This document shows positions 1 to 11,569 of a stretch of DNA of 64,000 nucleotides, in pieces (the stretch's first letter is position 1; each line of letters begins with the position of its first letter). Under the pieces are notes generated by a model, which was not told where the DNA came from, made no database searches, and saw only the letters and a program-made list of their open reading frames with translations. Source of the stretch: Phlebiopsis flavidoalba. Lineage: Eukaryota; Basidiomycota; Agaricomycetes; Polyporales; Phanerochaetaceae. The translations under genes were made by a program, and so were the position numbers. The DNA lies in NCBI GenBank assembly GCA_035772785.1, contig JAOCPU010000021.1:62001-126000 (forward strand). The letters run 5' to 3'.

Positions 1-149
1 GCCTACAGCCCAGCGACAACGTGGCGCTGCCTATTACGGTACCCAAAACTTCGCGACGGGCAGCACTGACAATGGCGTACGAACGTGGGCAAGAACCGAG
101 GACCAGCTCTGGATGCACATTCAATCTGCAGCGCACACATACAGGCTTT

Positions 150-790
150 CCACGTCAGGCGTCAGAGGATATGTGGGTACGAATCAACCCATGGGTACGT
201 ACATGTACTTTACAGAACCACCATCCGAAGTCTGATTATTTGATTATTTGAAGCGTTTACGGGTCCGGCGACGCTACCCAGTTTGATACAAAAGACACTA
301 AAGTCCGCTCAGGGACGAAGATGCTGATGGACTCAGGCGGCTCGAACGCAGGCGATGGGAGTGGGTTGACTGGTTGTTTTCAGCGCATATATGCGCTTGG
401 AAGGACCGGAAATATACTACTTGGTCGGGCGGAGTCACCTCATGGGTACGTTCGTTTGTTTTACAAGTTCTACCATTCGTGTTTCTGGTTAATGAAGGGT
501 TGGTCAGGTAGAGATCCGGAGCCGAGACTACTATAGGCTTTTCAAGGTCTCGGAGTTCTCTTGCACACGCAGCTGACTCTGACGTTCACGTCGCGTACCT
601 GAACGAATACAATGGGCTGTTGCATCAGGAGATATATTACTTGACCGGCCGAGTCTCCCCATGAGTTACGTACGTCTGTCATACAAGTCTGCCATCCGAA
701 GTCTGATTTTTATTCAAGCGTTTTATAGTCCAACGACTCCGGATACTGGTCCAAGCTTGATGTACCGACACTAAACGCGACTTCTTGACG
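150..790. repeat. Degenerate tandem repeat, about three copies of a 220-250 base unit
   Basis: Three related blocks occur around 189, 439 and 659. Each starts near a CATGGGTACGT-like string and is followed by a tract resembling TTTTACAAG then CCATCCGAAGTCTGATT. The first and third copies also share a following GAAGCGTTTA/CAAGCGTTTT stretch and a GACACTAAA stretch. The spacing of 250 and then 220 bases indicates an old tandem duplication with indels. No convincing protein is encoded. Confidence 0.6.
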
Positions 791-1440
791 AAAAATGTAT
801 GAACAAACATAAACAGTGCGCTACCTGGTACATGGATAGGAAGTCCTTGGCTTGGCAGCATCGCATAATGTTCCGCTCGCCACCCTACTTGACGCCTCGA
901 ATTTGTACTGGTTTTTTTGCTGTATCATCCAGCGTTTGGCAACGAATATGACGGCTATCAGCGACTCGGACGACCCAGGTGAGGCCTCCACGCCGTCCTC
1001 ACTGCGCCATGACTGACGGAAAAGGACAGAACACGGTTTCAGCGCACGTTCCCCGTGGCCTACTTCCGCTTCCCACCCAGTTAAGCTTTAAGCACGGGTC
1101 CGCGCACGGCTTGAACTCCCCATTGATCCATTCCTCCCACGCTCCATCTCCACGCACTCCTCCGCCACGGCGCCACCGACACCCCCCGCAAATGGTCACA
1201 TTCACGGCGGGACGGCCGAATCGAGCGCGCGTCGGCGGCCATCTTTGGCCTCGCAATGCATCAAAACACCGCTTGCGCGGCGCGACACATGACGAGGGGC
1301 CCCAGCGCGAACGCAAACGGTCCTGGATCCGACAAGGCCGACTGTTCAAACGCCCCCGCGAGCATCATCCGCGGCATCAGGCGGGGCTGCATGCCCGTGC
1401 CACCAGGCCCGACGAGAGCTCCGAGCATGCCGCGGACGCG
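791..1440. other. Intergenic, upstream of the Y3-like gene
   Basis: No supported gene. Open frames here on both strands are Arg/Pro-rich artefacts of high GC content and show no domain. The last 100-200 bases probably hold the promoter of the downstream secreted-protein gene. Confidence 0.5.
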
Positions 1441-1447
1441 TATATAA
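1441..1447 (+). promoter_or_regulatory. TATA box for the Y3-like gene
   Basis: TATATAA lies in a GC-rich context 83 bases upstream of the chosen ATG at 1530, a normal distance for a fungal TATA box with a short 5' leader. Confidence 0.6.
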
Positions 1448-1529
1448 GGCCCCGCGCCGCGCCGTGGTCCAGCAAGCCACACCTCCTCCTCGTGTCGACT
1501 TACCCAGCCCACCACTCAGTCCCCCCAAT

Positions 1530-2264
1530 ATGCGTGCTACTCTTGCCTCTGTCGTCGCCGCCGCGGCGTTCCTCCTCCCCGCCGCGCAGGCAGCGTACCC
1601 GTACGCGAAGCCGATGTCGCTCGACACCTTCTGCAAGAACCCGCGCGTCGTCTCGACGAGCTACACGGGCGCGAACAACGACGTGCGCGTCGACCACACC
1701 GCGTGCGACGACGTCGTGTCCGTCTCCGAGATCGAGCGCAGGCAGACCAAGAACGACTGCGGCTCGCCCTGTGAGTTCCCTTTCCCCCTGCACGCACGCG
1801 CAGAGTACTGATAATATAACGCGTAGTCAAACACGTTCTGCTTCACGCCCTCCGGCGGAGGCCCCGACCCGAACGAGTGCCACGTGATCACGGACGCGCT
1901 GCTCTACGCCGCGCAGAACACCGGTGCGTATTCGTGTTCCCCCGCGCGACGACGTCACGCTAACAATGCCTCCAGGCGCGCTGTTCACGATGGACCCGGC
2001 GAACAACACGACGGTCGTGACGATGACGTACAAGAGCTGCGAGAGCTTCATCGTCGACCAGACGGTGCGCGGCGCTGCAGTACTGCCGCTCCGACTGGGC
2101 GTCGATCCTCGACAACTTGGCGTTCAACTGCCAGTCGACCCAGAACGCGCACGGCGGTCTGTCCGTCGCTACCAACCAGGATTGGTTCATCCAGTATGTG
2201 GCTCACTTACTGCACTCCCGGTCGTGCTATCTGACAATTTGCTTGTAGGGTGCAGCACTCTTAA
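1530..2264 (+). CDS. Secreted Y3-like glycan-binding domain protein
   Basis: The ATG at 1530 opens a clear signal peptide (MRATLASVVAAAAFLLPAAQ) followed by AYPYAKPMSLDTFC. Readable exons are about 1530-1770, 1827-1923, 1976-2193 and 2249-2264, with GT-AG introns of 52-56 bases. Later segments include FCFTPSGGGPDP, CHVITDALLYAAQNTGALFT, then CRSDWASILDNLAFNC, STQNAHGG, NQDWFIQ and the terminal VQHS before TAA. The dC..ia.aL / Y..dWa..l..iafnC..tQNAhGG layout is that of the fungal Y3-like lectin family (glycan-binding domain named after Coprinus comatus Y3), so carbohydrate binding outside the cell is the likely role. Two joins are out of phase: exon 1 to exon 2 near 1770, and a one-base shift near 2070. 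Either indels or a pseudogene would explain these. Confidence 0.78.
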
Positions 2265-3299
2265 GCGAGCTACTTCTGGTAGTGGACTCGCATGTGACGG
2301 AACTTTTACGGACTATGGACACTCGAATAGGACTCTAACTATGACCATGTTGCTGCCCTTACATAACATATCGTTAATGTAAACTTTGCGGTAAAATATC
2401 TTGCTTGTGGGAACGAAAGGGCGTGCGGAACAATCATGGATGACGCACTGTTACCAGTGTTCTACGACAATGAAGCAGTCTATCCAATCAGAGTCCTTCG
2501 CAGGCTAGACTCGTGGCAAATATTTTGAAGCTGGGACGCGTGACCCTTTTGAATCGCGAAATTAAGGATGCAGGAAGGATTACATGCTGGCCGATTACGT
2601 CTGTCTATGTTCCTCCAAAAAATGTGATAGCCAGTCTCGACGACTGCCAGGATTTGTCTATAGCCAATGAGATGCGCGCCGACATGGCGATAGCTGGTCA
2701 GTCTTCCGGCCGTCATGGGAGCAGCTCAATGAAGAACTGTATAGATGTTCACGAATCACTGTCTACGTGTATACCTTAGATTATTCCTTTATATCGTGAT
2801 GTCAGAATATATCTCAGCAAGCCGCAGCGATATTACCTACAGATATTAGTGCTTACCCGCAGGCATTCGTGCGACTTCCGCCGACATAACTTGAAAACTT
2901 TGGGCGTTCAAAAAATCCGCCACTTTCTACTTTGTCAACCGCTGTGGACGCCGTGCTATAGTCACCATGCTGCCTTGTTGATATGTGTCCAAGTTTCGTA
3001 TACTTCCCGGAACTTGTTCCTGCTCGTCCATCACAAGATCTAGACACGGAGCGAATCAGCTGTAAGTATCGGATTGTGATGTGATAACAAAGCCTTTGTG
3101 GTTATCGGTCAACTGAGTTTCAACGCACATCACAATGTTGCTACACGCGATAAGGCGCCGCCGGACGTGGGGTATTGAAACCCCCGCTGATTCCCCAAAG
3201 CTGATTTCTATCCCTAACATTTTTTCTTCCACTTACGACGAGCACAACAGGCTCAACGACAAACGCATCCTTCCACACCTCTGAACACGCTCTCCCACC
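2265..3299. other. Intergenic between the Y3-like gene and NAP1
   Basis: No supported gene on either strand. The last 200 bases are pyrimidine-rich, with many CCC/CTC runs, as is common just upstream of fungal start codons, and probably form the NAP1 promoter and leader. Confidence 0.5.
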
Positions 3300-4890
3300 A
3301 TGTCCACTTCGGATTCCCATCGGTGCTCACGAGTGGACCCAACAGCACCCACCCTCAAAACACCCCCCTGACACACGCGCCCATCGCTGCAGGTCTTTCT
3401 CGCCCTACTGATACCTGACATTACGGAGGACGCTGAGCCTGCAGAGGACGAGGGGGGGGGGGGGGACGATGACGAGACTGATCCCTCTGGCATGCAGAGC
3501 GCGATGCTCGGGCTCGTGCAGGGCAAGCTTGCTGGTCTCCTTGGTCGCAGCTCTGGCTACATCGAGAGCCTCCCAGTGGAGGTGAAAAGCGCAGCGTCGA
3601 GGCCCTCAAGGGCGTGCATCCGTGAAGCAGAACGAGCTCCAAAATCAGTACAAGCGCGAGTGCCTCGAGCTCGAGAAGAAGGTGAGCATCATCGCTTTTG
3701 GCTCTGCCGCCTGCATGGCGTCGCTTTCGCCCGCCAATCTCCCCCCATCTCGTCCTCCATTGTTCTCTTGCTGTGTCGTGATAGCTAACATGTATCTGTG
3801 GCACCCAGTACTCTGAGCTGCAAAAGCCTCTGTACGAGCGCCGCCGCGCGATCATCACTGGCGAGGCCAAGCCCACCGCCGAGGAGATCAAGGCAGGTGA
3901 GGACGAGGAGAAGAAGGAGGATCCCGAATACACCCCGCTCCCCGCCGCGACGGGCGAGAATGACACCTCCTCGATCCCTGAGTTCTGGCTCACGGCTCTC
4001 CGCAACCACCCCGCGCTGAACGAGATGATCACCGATCGCGACGCCGACGCGCTCAAGAGCCTCGTCGACATCACGATCTCGTATCTCCCGCCCAAGGAGA
4101 CCAAGCCCGGATTCAAGATTCTCTTCCACTTCAAGTCCAACGACTACTTCAAGAACGAGGTCCTCGAGAAGACTTACCTGTACCAGGAGGAGGTCGGCTA
4201 CGAGGGCGACTTCGTCTATGACCGCGCGATCGGCACGACAATTGAGTGGAAGGAGGACAAGGATCTCACCAAGACGTTCGAGATCAAGAAGCAGCGCAAC
4301 AAGAGTGAGTTCAAACGCTTCTTCTGGCCAAACGGCAGCTAAAACGCGTTGGCCTCAGACACAAACCGCACTCGTCTCGTCCGCAAGGCGAAGCCCGCAG
4401 AGTCGTTCTTCAACTTCTTCTCCCCCCCAGTCCCCCCATCCGAGGACGCCATCGAGAGTGGCGATGTGGACGACGATGAGCTCGAGGCGATCGAGGACCA
4501 GCTCGAGATACTTTGACTACCAGATCGGCGAGGATCTCAAGGAGAAGGTTCGGCGGTTCACCGACTTGGTCAGCTATGGACTCTCATCCTTCTTCTTTGA
4601 CAGATTATCCCCCGTGCCGTTGACTACTTCACTGGCAAGGCCCTCGAGTACGAGGGCTACGACGACGACGAGGACTTTGACGACCTCGACGATGACGAGG
4701 ATGATGACGAGGATGGTTTCGACGATGTGCGCTTGTTCTCTCCAAATTGTCCTTATATTCAGCTCACCGACACAGTCCCGGACACAGGATGACGACTCGG
4801 ATGACGATGTTCCCGCCAGGAGACGGGGACCACCCAAGCGCGGCGGTGCTTCGGACAAACGTCAACCCCGAGGAGTGCAAGCAGCAGTAA
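3300..4890 (+). CDS. NAP1: Nucleosome assembly protein NAP1 (histone chaperone)
   Basis: NAP1 binds H2A-H2B (and H1) and shuttles histones into chromatin. Diagnostic segments in order: NTPLTHAPIAAGLSRPT, ITEDAEPAEDE, QSAMLGLVQGKLAGLLGRSS, GYIESLPVEVK, KQNELQNQYKRECLELEKK, YSELQKPLYERRRAIITGE, the long NAP fold (IPEFWLTALRNHPALNEMIT, LKSLVDITISYLPPKETKPG, FKILFHFKSNDYFKNEVLEK), FFNFFSPPVPPSEDAIE, DYQIGEDLKEK, IIPRAVDYFTGKALEYEGYD, an acidic D/E tail and a final NPEECKQQ before TAA at 4888-4890. Introns are visible at 3682-3808 and 4305-4358, with another ending near 4604. The start at 3300 (MSTSDS-) sits in a CCACCATG context. Frame breaks occur near 3340, 3412, 3585-3588 (AAAA), 3622, 4513 and 4860, and a run of 14 G lies at 3452-3465. 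The breaks look like indels rather than loss of function, because residue conservation stays high on both sides of each. Confidence 0.93.
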
Positions 4891-5571
4891 ATTGTCTCTT
4901 GCAGTAGCATACCTCTTAGCTCGTGTACGGCTGTGTTATGCCGCCACGTAGGATCTGCATCATCATGGGTCTTTAGTCGTAGTTCACTTTCTGAGTCGTC
5001 TTCCAATCTCCTTCTCAAACATTGAAACATTTGTGCATTAGCCCCCGCCCCGCTGTTACTGACCTCAAAGACGTAGCACCCATAATCACGTACAGCTCCT
5101 CCTGTTTTGTCGACTTTTTAATCCTTCTTGATGTCAATTTGGTTGTGCTTATGGTTTCCTTTAGTATGTCTTCATGTAAAGCATAGTCAAACTTAACGGA
5201 GTGAATGTCTGTCCGGCTTGCTAGCAAAGAGGCGTACGAACACAGATTGATTGGTCACTCACTTGGTCAGTAAGGTCACAACTTTGTTGACTGACCTCGA
5301 TCACACCTTAGATTATCTCATCAGAAGGTTTCTTACCTCATCACTACCGCCGCTTACCGCTGTTCGACAAAGTCCTCCACTAACGTCATCTTCTCATTAT
5401 CATCCATTGCGTTGATCCTGCACACCAAAGTCGCGGGTATAAAATCTGAGAAACTAAGATTTAACGTGCCGGTTGTAACTAAGGTGAGAATCATCGTTCT
5501 TGCACATGCCAATGATCCGCGCGGCTTGTGACAACACTTCTGGCGAGGAACTGACCGGGTCCTCTCCTTTC
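4891..5571. other. Intergenic between NAP1 and UBP14
   Basis: Contains the NAP1 3' UTR and presumably the UBP14 promoter. No open frame here shows a recognisable domain. Confidence 0.5.
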
Positions 5572-8500
5572 ATGGCGTGCCCACATGTGACGGAGAACTT
5601 TCTCGTCTTACGGTTCCACGTGTGGTCCCAAATTCGTCCTGCACCGAGAGGAGTGCCGCTCACAATGCTGGTCGACAACCAGGGTACGTTTCTTAGCGCG
5701 GTAGAGTGAGTGAGATATGCTAAGGGGCATTTGCAGGACCCAACCTCTCGGTACTTCTACTGTAGACGTCTGTCTGTCCTGCTTCAACGGCTGGATGTCT
5801 GCTTTCCTCGATCGCGACAGGGCGCATATGCGTCCTACACCACTCGCAAAGTTCGTCGGTCGCACTCGTTTACTCGTCATGTGAAGGTCGCAAGATGGAA
5901 GAACCTCACGTGCGGCAGCCGCGTACTGTAGTAGACCGCCGCACTCTCGTGCCGTCACTGCCGCGCTCACCTGCAGTTGTTTGTGGCCAGGGCGAAGAGG
6001 ACGAGCCATAACACGCTCTCTGAAGACATGACGGAAGCTCTCGCGATGCGTGCGTGCGGTGACAACGTGAGGAGTGACCAAGTACGAAGCAAACGACCCA
6101 TACCATACGTGAATGTGAATAAAAAAGAAATAGATAAGAAAGTGAGGGAGAGAAAAAGAAAAAAAGAAAAAAAATAAAAAAAGAAATAAACAGGTGCATT
6201 TCAGAGACATGGATCGAGCTTCCGTGCTCAGTGTGTCTGTGTTTACGGTGCCCCCATGTCAAAATTCGCGCGTTGTTGACGACAGTGGTGGCGTCGATGT
6301 TGGTCCATGCACCGGCGTTGATGCAGTCCTCTTTCGTCTGCGCGCCAGTGCGATGTCCAAAGCATGGGAGGATGAAGGTTCACGCCTTGCTGATCAACCC
6401 TATATGCTTGGGAAGGCTAGCATAGTACAGTGTCCCCCATGCGCAGCATTCAGGCCTGCGCACACTGCACAAATGCGACCTCATAGAAACGCTTTGGCTT
6501 TGCTTGACGTGGCGGGCTGCGCTAGGCTGATTGTATGGCAGGCAGTTCGGTGGGATAGGTGGTAAATAGGACCGGTCGCTGTCAGGCACTATGAATGAGA
6601 CAAAACACCTCGTAGCTGTCAACTGGTGGGCACGATTACCCGGATAGGAAGCCAGTGTGTAAAGAGCAGACGTTGTTCACGAAGCGCGCCTTTACGAACG
6701 CGCTTATCCACCCTCCCGGTAGATATAGTACTGCTACTAAGTGTAACGATGCTGAAAGAGTATCCTAACCTGGCTGCACACCTTGCAGCATTTGGTATCA
6801 ATGTGCAAACGCAGACCAAAACGGAAAAGTCGATGACAGAACTGGTGCGTGTAATTTAATTTCGTCTGAATGAAATATTCACTCCCTCTCATAGCAAATT
6901 GAGCAAAACCTGACATTCGACTTCTCGCTGATAGGCGAAGATGGGCAGGCATTAGAGCCGGTCTTCGGACCTGGACTGACCGGCCTTTCAAACCTGGGCA
7001 ACAGGTACTTGAGCCTATCTCCCACTCGCTTCTTCGTATTAACACTCTTTTACAGCTGTTACATGGCGTCCGTCCTACAAACAACATTTTCCCTCCCTGC
7101 ATTCCGCGATCGCTATCTTCCGACATCAAAATCCCACTGGGAATACTGTGTAGAAGCACTCCCGGCTGACTGCTTAGACTGTCAACTACACAAGCTCGCC
7201 GACGGCCTGCTCTCCGGCCGCTACTCGCACCCACGCCCCGCCGAGAACGCCCCGCCAAAGGCGACAAACCCGCTCGCGCACGACTCCCCGACACCCGTCT
7301 TCCAGGAGGGCGTGCGGCCGAGCTCGTTCAAGGCGCTCATCGGCAAAGGCCACGAGGAGTTCTCGACGATGCGCCAGCAGGACTCGGAGGAGTTTTTCAC
7401 GCACTTTGTGGCGTCGATCCGCCGGCAGCTCAAGCGCACCGGGACGGGCGCGGACCCGACGGATGTGTTCAAGTTCGGGCTTGAGCAGCGTTTGCAGTGC
7501 GGTGAGTGTGCCAAGGTGCGGTATCGGGTCGATGCGGCGGACGTGGTAGGCGTGCCTGTGCCCAAACGCGAGAAGGGCGTCGACGGAGAGGGGAAAGCAC
7601 AGTTTGAAGACGTGCAGCTGGTAGAATGTCTTGACGTTCTTACAGGCAGTGAAGCGTTGGAATATACCTGTCCGTCTTGTCAGAAGCAAATCATCGCACA
7701 CAAGTATGACTTTGTCCCCGAATTTGTTATACAAGCTTACCTTGTTTATCAGGCGTACCCGTTTCTCCACCTTCCCCGAGGTCCTGGTCATACATGCCAA
7801 GAAATTCCAACTTGTCAACTGGGTCCCAACCAAACTCGGTAAACTCCAACCCTAGGAGCCTTCTACGTCCCTTGCTAACATCTGAGTAGACATACCTGTT
7901 ATTCTGCCTGCGGATGATGTACTCCTGCTAGACGACTATCTGGGTCGCGGTCTACAAGCAGGCGAGACGCAGCTTCCCGAAGCACAAGAAGAGCCTGGTC
8001 TGCCTGAATTCAACGCTCGGAGGGCGATGTGCGCAGATTCGGAGGGCATGGGCATTCCCGAACGTACGCTGCCAGAAGCACACGCTGCTTGGGCTACAGG
8101 AGAATTAACGACGGGAACGTGCCACCCAGGGAATGGTCTTCATGCACAGGAAGACCAGGTCCGCATCTCGTTCCCCTTGATAGCGAGTTCGTGCTTGATA
8201 TGTTCGTAGACATCGACGCACCCATACAGGGACGTCCAGTGTCCCAAGGCGGAGCGGAGCCTTCAACAGAGGTCAGTAGGAGAGGCTTTTAATGCCTATG
8301 GGCTTAACACCCGCCAAGCCAAAGAAAGCCTTCGTGAAAACGGGCGTGTTGTTCCCTTCCTTGTGCTGGCCCGAGCAACTCACGCACGGTTAGTCGATAG
8401 GGTGGTGACGCACGAGCGCGGCAGTCACCCCCGATTGGCGTGTCTATCCGGATGAGAACACGTGTGAGGAGCTTCCTCGACCACTGACCAAACCTGCAAA

Positions 8501-8800
8501 CCAGCCCGCCTGTCGGAGGGTCGTCAACTTTGGGCCAGCGAAGTTGAAATAGAACTCAAGGCGTTATAATCTCTACAAGGGCCTTTCGGATGTCGGTCCA
8601 CTCAGCGACATTTACGTGGGTTGCCACACATTCGGGGGTAGGCCGGGAGCTCGATACGTGATGGCGGATAGGGTGTGGGTTTCTTTTAAATGATGAGAAG
8701 GCGGGAAATGAGCGGTGATGCGGATGAGCATACGACGGACGGCTTAAGAGGGTTTTGCGCTCGTATCTGGTATTGTCTGGTTGGGACTAGCAAGCGTTAA
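5572..8800 (+). CDS. UBP14: Ubiquitin carboxyl-terminal hydrolase, UBP14/USP5 (isopeptidase T) type
   Basis: Disassembles free polyubiquitin chains. The whole USP5 architecture can be traced in order. An N-terminal variant zinc finger starts at MACPHVTENF (5572), with HREEC near 5670 and VDVCLSCFNG near 5765. Next comes the ZnF-UBP (about 6450-6640: KCDL-ETLWLCLT, RQFGGIGG, NETKHLVAV), then EYPNLAAHLAAFGINVQTQT and KTEKSMTELQIEQNL. The catalytic Cys box GLTGLSNLGNS/CYMASVLQ is split by an intron near 7000-7055, followed by QQDSEEFFTHF, ECLDVLTGSEALEYTCPSC, TRFSTFPEVLVIHAKKFQLV, NWVPTKL and DIPVILPADDVLLLDDYLG. Two UBA-like remnants lie near 8010-8200 and 8300-8390, and a WVLLNDEK tail near 8670. 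From 6750 to 8000 exons join in phase and look functional. The ZnF part, both UBAs and the C-terminal His region (VHSxHY, near 8600-8630) are broken by indels and substitutions. Likely functional if the errors are technical, otherwise a 5'- and 3'-damaged pseudogene. Confidence 0.88.
6112..6191 (+). repeat. A/purine-rich low-complexity tract inside a UBP14 intron
   Basis: About 80 bases almost entirely A and G (runs of AAAAAG, AGAGAAAAAG, AAAAAAAATAAAAAAAG), ending at a CAG acceptor near 6193. It lies between the variant zinc finger and the ZnF-UBP of the surrounding gene, so it is probably intronic. A purine-rich (rather than pyrimidine-rich) stretch before an acceptor is unusual. Confidence 0.5.
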
Positions 8801-9318
8801 CGGACAGGGAGGGTGTGTACGACGATAGGGGGGCGTGAGTATGAAGACAACAAAACCAATCAATGCCTAAGGTAGATAATTGCCAGCATTGAGTGGCCGT
8901 TGTGAGCTTGGGTGGGTAGACCCCCCACGCCAGACTCTCCCTCGGCGCCAGATTCCGACTGCAACTGTAATAATGCTCTGTACGTCAGGGAGACTTGTGT
9001 GTGCCGAATACGACATCTCGGTTACAATTTGATCGGGCCACATGGGGTTGAGACCGGAAGGTGTCGCCTGTGTAGTGGGCAAATACTGTCAAATATGGTA
9101 AATTTGGAGAATAATCAGGAATCAAGATCAAAATCTAAGTCTCACCTGTGGGACCGCGCTCGACACCAAAAATTTGGACCGCTGCCTGCGCATCTGACAT
9201 ATGCTCGCCGCGTCACCGACGCTTCATCTCAAAATCATGGGCCGGCTTTGTCCGCCCAAGGCGGACAGCGCTGAGCGCGCTCCATTTGACGTAGTTTCTT
9301 GCTATTCCTACTCGCGTT
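8801..9318. other. Intergenic between UBP14 and SSZ1
   Basis: No gene recognised. The open frame near 8912-9274 has no domain. The UBP14 terminator and SSZ1 promoter should be here, but no clear TATA box is seen. Confidence 0.45.
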
Positions 9319-11569
9319 GGTATTCAGACTTTTGGAATTAAAACTCTTACGCGGGGCGATCGGCCGTTCTTGAACAAGGTATTGTTCGAAACCGGACTGC
9401 ATGAGACAGTGAACGGGGGATACGCTTACACTGAGTGTATAGGATGGTAACGCCAGACTGTTATGCGAACGAGGACGGAAGAACGTCAGATGCTTGTGTA
9501 TGCCGTGCGTTCCGAATGGAAGAGGAGATTGTAAGTTGTGCATGCGTCGCACTAGCGTGATGACATTCCACCACATACATCGGGAACCAAGGCCAAACAT
9601 CAGATCGTGAAGAACTCGAAGAAACACTGATGTTGGCTTCAGGAATCTCATGGGAAAGGGAAGGTATATGCCAACACTACTTCGCCCAAAAAAATCACCG
9701 TGTCCTAATTTAACATTTTATACAGGTGCTCTGAATATCCCAGCTGACTGACAAGTAGCCGACCAATGCTGCGCTGGGTTTTTCACACACCCCCCCTGAT
9801 CAGAGCGGGACACTTGCTGCAATACACGTCAGGTTTCAGTGTTTCTCCAGGCCCGCCACACCTCGACCTATCCCTCGGCGTTCGACTCGAAAGAGATTGC
9901 TCCGTCTCCACGCTGCTCACCCCCGCCGCGTCGAACGCTCGCGACTCCCCGCCGTCCGAGCCCACACCCGCCAATCCCGTGTCTCCTCACCGTGTCCCTC
10001 CCCCCCCCCCCCCCGGAGTGACCACAAATATTCCTAGCGTCTCTATTGTCAATTCTGCAGAAGATTTTTCCTTGGTGTCCGCAAGGTGCAGGGTGCCGTG
10101 ATCAGCACACCGTTACCCCACCACTGGCTTCGGCTCGACTGACGAGAGGAGCAGAAGGTGAAAGGCGCCCGAGGACATGACCGGCTATGCCGCACACGCA
10201 CGACAATCAACCGTCTTCCAACCTCATTGGAGAGTCTGGATGCTTGCATAGTGTGTCGGTAGTATCTACCTCCCACCATAGGTGTGCAGCTTCACCGAGG
10301 ACCCGCACTCAGCTCGTTGTGGAGCTTCTTGCTTTGCTTCCGGACTCGAACTCTGCACCTCCTTGTCCCATCCGCGTCAAGGGGCCCCGCCGTTTCTCTC
10401 GCAAACCCTTTCCGATCCCAACTCCATTGACGGCGGATGCCATTGATGACAGTACTGATCAAATTTCTTTGACCATAGGATTTCCACCCGAAGAATGGAC
10501 TCGAAGACCCCTCTGTCACGCCCGGTGCGCCGACCCGCGACCCGGCGCGCATGGACAAAGCGACTTTTGCCGAGGGTCCAAGCTTCCGTCTTGCCGATCG
10601 AATCACCCGAAGAAGGACTCTGGTGATCTGCCGTCCGCCCGGAGGCTGCCTGGGAACCTGCCCTCTGTCGAGTTCCCTCAAGGACGGCCTCCGACTTTCA
10701 CGGTCACGATTCAAACTGCCTGCGCCTTCGACATGGAGATTTGCGCGCGATCCTATACGACCACGTTCTATCCCCAAGGTGACGGACCTCAGTCGGCTGA
10801 GCGCCCGGGGACCCCTCGGGACCCTGTAAGACGTCGCCGAGATAGTGTACGTCGGGACGGTCTCGACGAGCCTCCCCGGGTCTCTGACGAGGCGCTCTAT
10901 CCGCGGGGCTTCCCCGAGACGACCGTCACGCCCTTCACGGCCGGGCGGCACCGTCGTCGGCGCGGCGCGGTCTCCGTCGGCGACCCGAAGCGTACGGTCC
11001 TCAAGCGCGCGGTGTGCGCGCTGCAGGCGAAGCTGCTCTGCCGCGCTCGGCGAGGGCTCGGACGAGGAGCGCGCGGTCAAGGCCGCGTTCGGCAGCCGGG
11101 CAGCCCGTGGACAAGCGCAAAGGCGACGGGCAAGACGGTCGGCCTGCTGTTTCCCCGCCGAGGTCGCCGGTGAGCTCGGGGGCGAGTGGGTCCCGGTCGT
11201 CCTCTAAGGACACGCCGCTGCCGTGCAGGCGCGCGGGTGCGCATCGACGTCGGCGTGGACGCGGAGGCGAAGAAGGTCGGCTTTGAGTGTGGGAGGTCAA
11301 GGAGGGGATCAAGGTCACGCTCGAGAAGCCCCCCAAGCTGGAGGGCGAGGACTACGAGGAGGAGGAAGAGGACGAGGACGAGGAAATCGAGATCAAGGAA
11401 AAGGATGTTGTGAAGGAGACTCTCCTCACCCTCCATCTCATTGGACGCGCAGAAGGCACAGAAGGCCGGTGCGCATCTCAAGACGACACTGGAAGTGCAG
11501 TTTGTGATCAGCGAAAGCGGCGAGCTTTCGATCACCGCGTCGAGAGACAACCGGATGGCGAAAGGGTAG
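9319..11569 (+). CDS. SSZ1: Hsp70-like ribosome-associated chaperone SSZ1
   Basis: SSZ1 pairs with zuotin in the ribosome-associated complex and stimulates the Ssb Hsp70 at the tunnel exit. Segments readable across shifting frames, in order: an N-terminal ATPase start near 9330-9370; ADCYANEDG then ERQ- and MEEE near 9450-9535; YIGNQ, HQIVKNS and VGFRNLMGK (9570-9660); NSAEDF and VQGAVIS (10050-10110); RTQLVVEL (10300); ADPATRARMDKATFAEGPSF (10525-10580); VESLKDGL (10665); AFDMEICA (10730); IVYVGT (10850); GFPETTVTPFTAG (10905); CALQAKLL; GEGSDEERAVKAAFG; KATGKTVGLLFP; GELGGEWVPVVL; DTPLPCRR; RIDVGVDAEAKKVGFE; WEVKEGIKVTLEKPPKLEGE; a Glu/Asp-rich linker; and KTTLEVQFVISESGELSITA at the C terminus. 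The acidic linker and short C-terminal domain separate SSZ1 from canonical Hsp70. At least eight frame breaks, for example CACCCTCC near 11428, and some substitutions; the start and stop are approximate. Confidence 0.85.

Noticed and set aside
979..1887. A 302-residue plus-strand open frame
   Set aside because: It overlaps the promoter and first exons of the Y3-like gene in another frame, is Arg/Ser/Pro-rich and has no domain.
10187..11173. Long open frames on both strands across SSZ1
   Set aside because: The SSZ1 homology alternates between plus-strand frames, so each long frame is only partly real; the minus-strand ones are artefacts.
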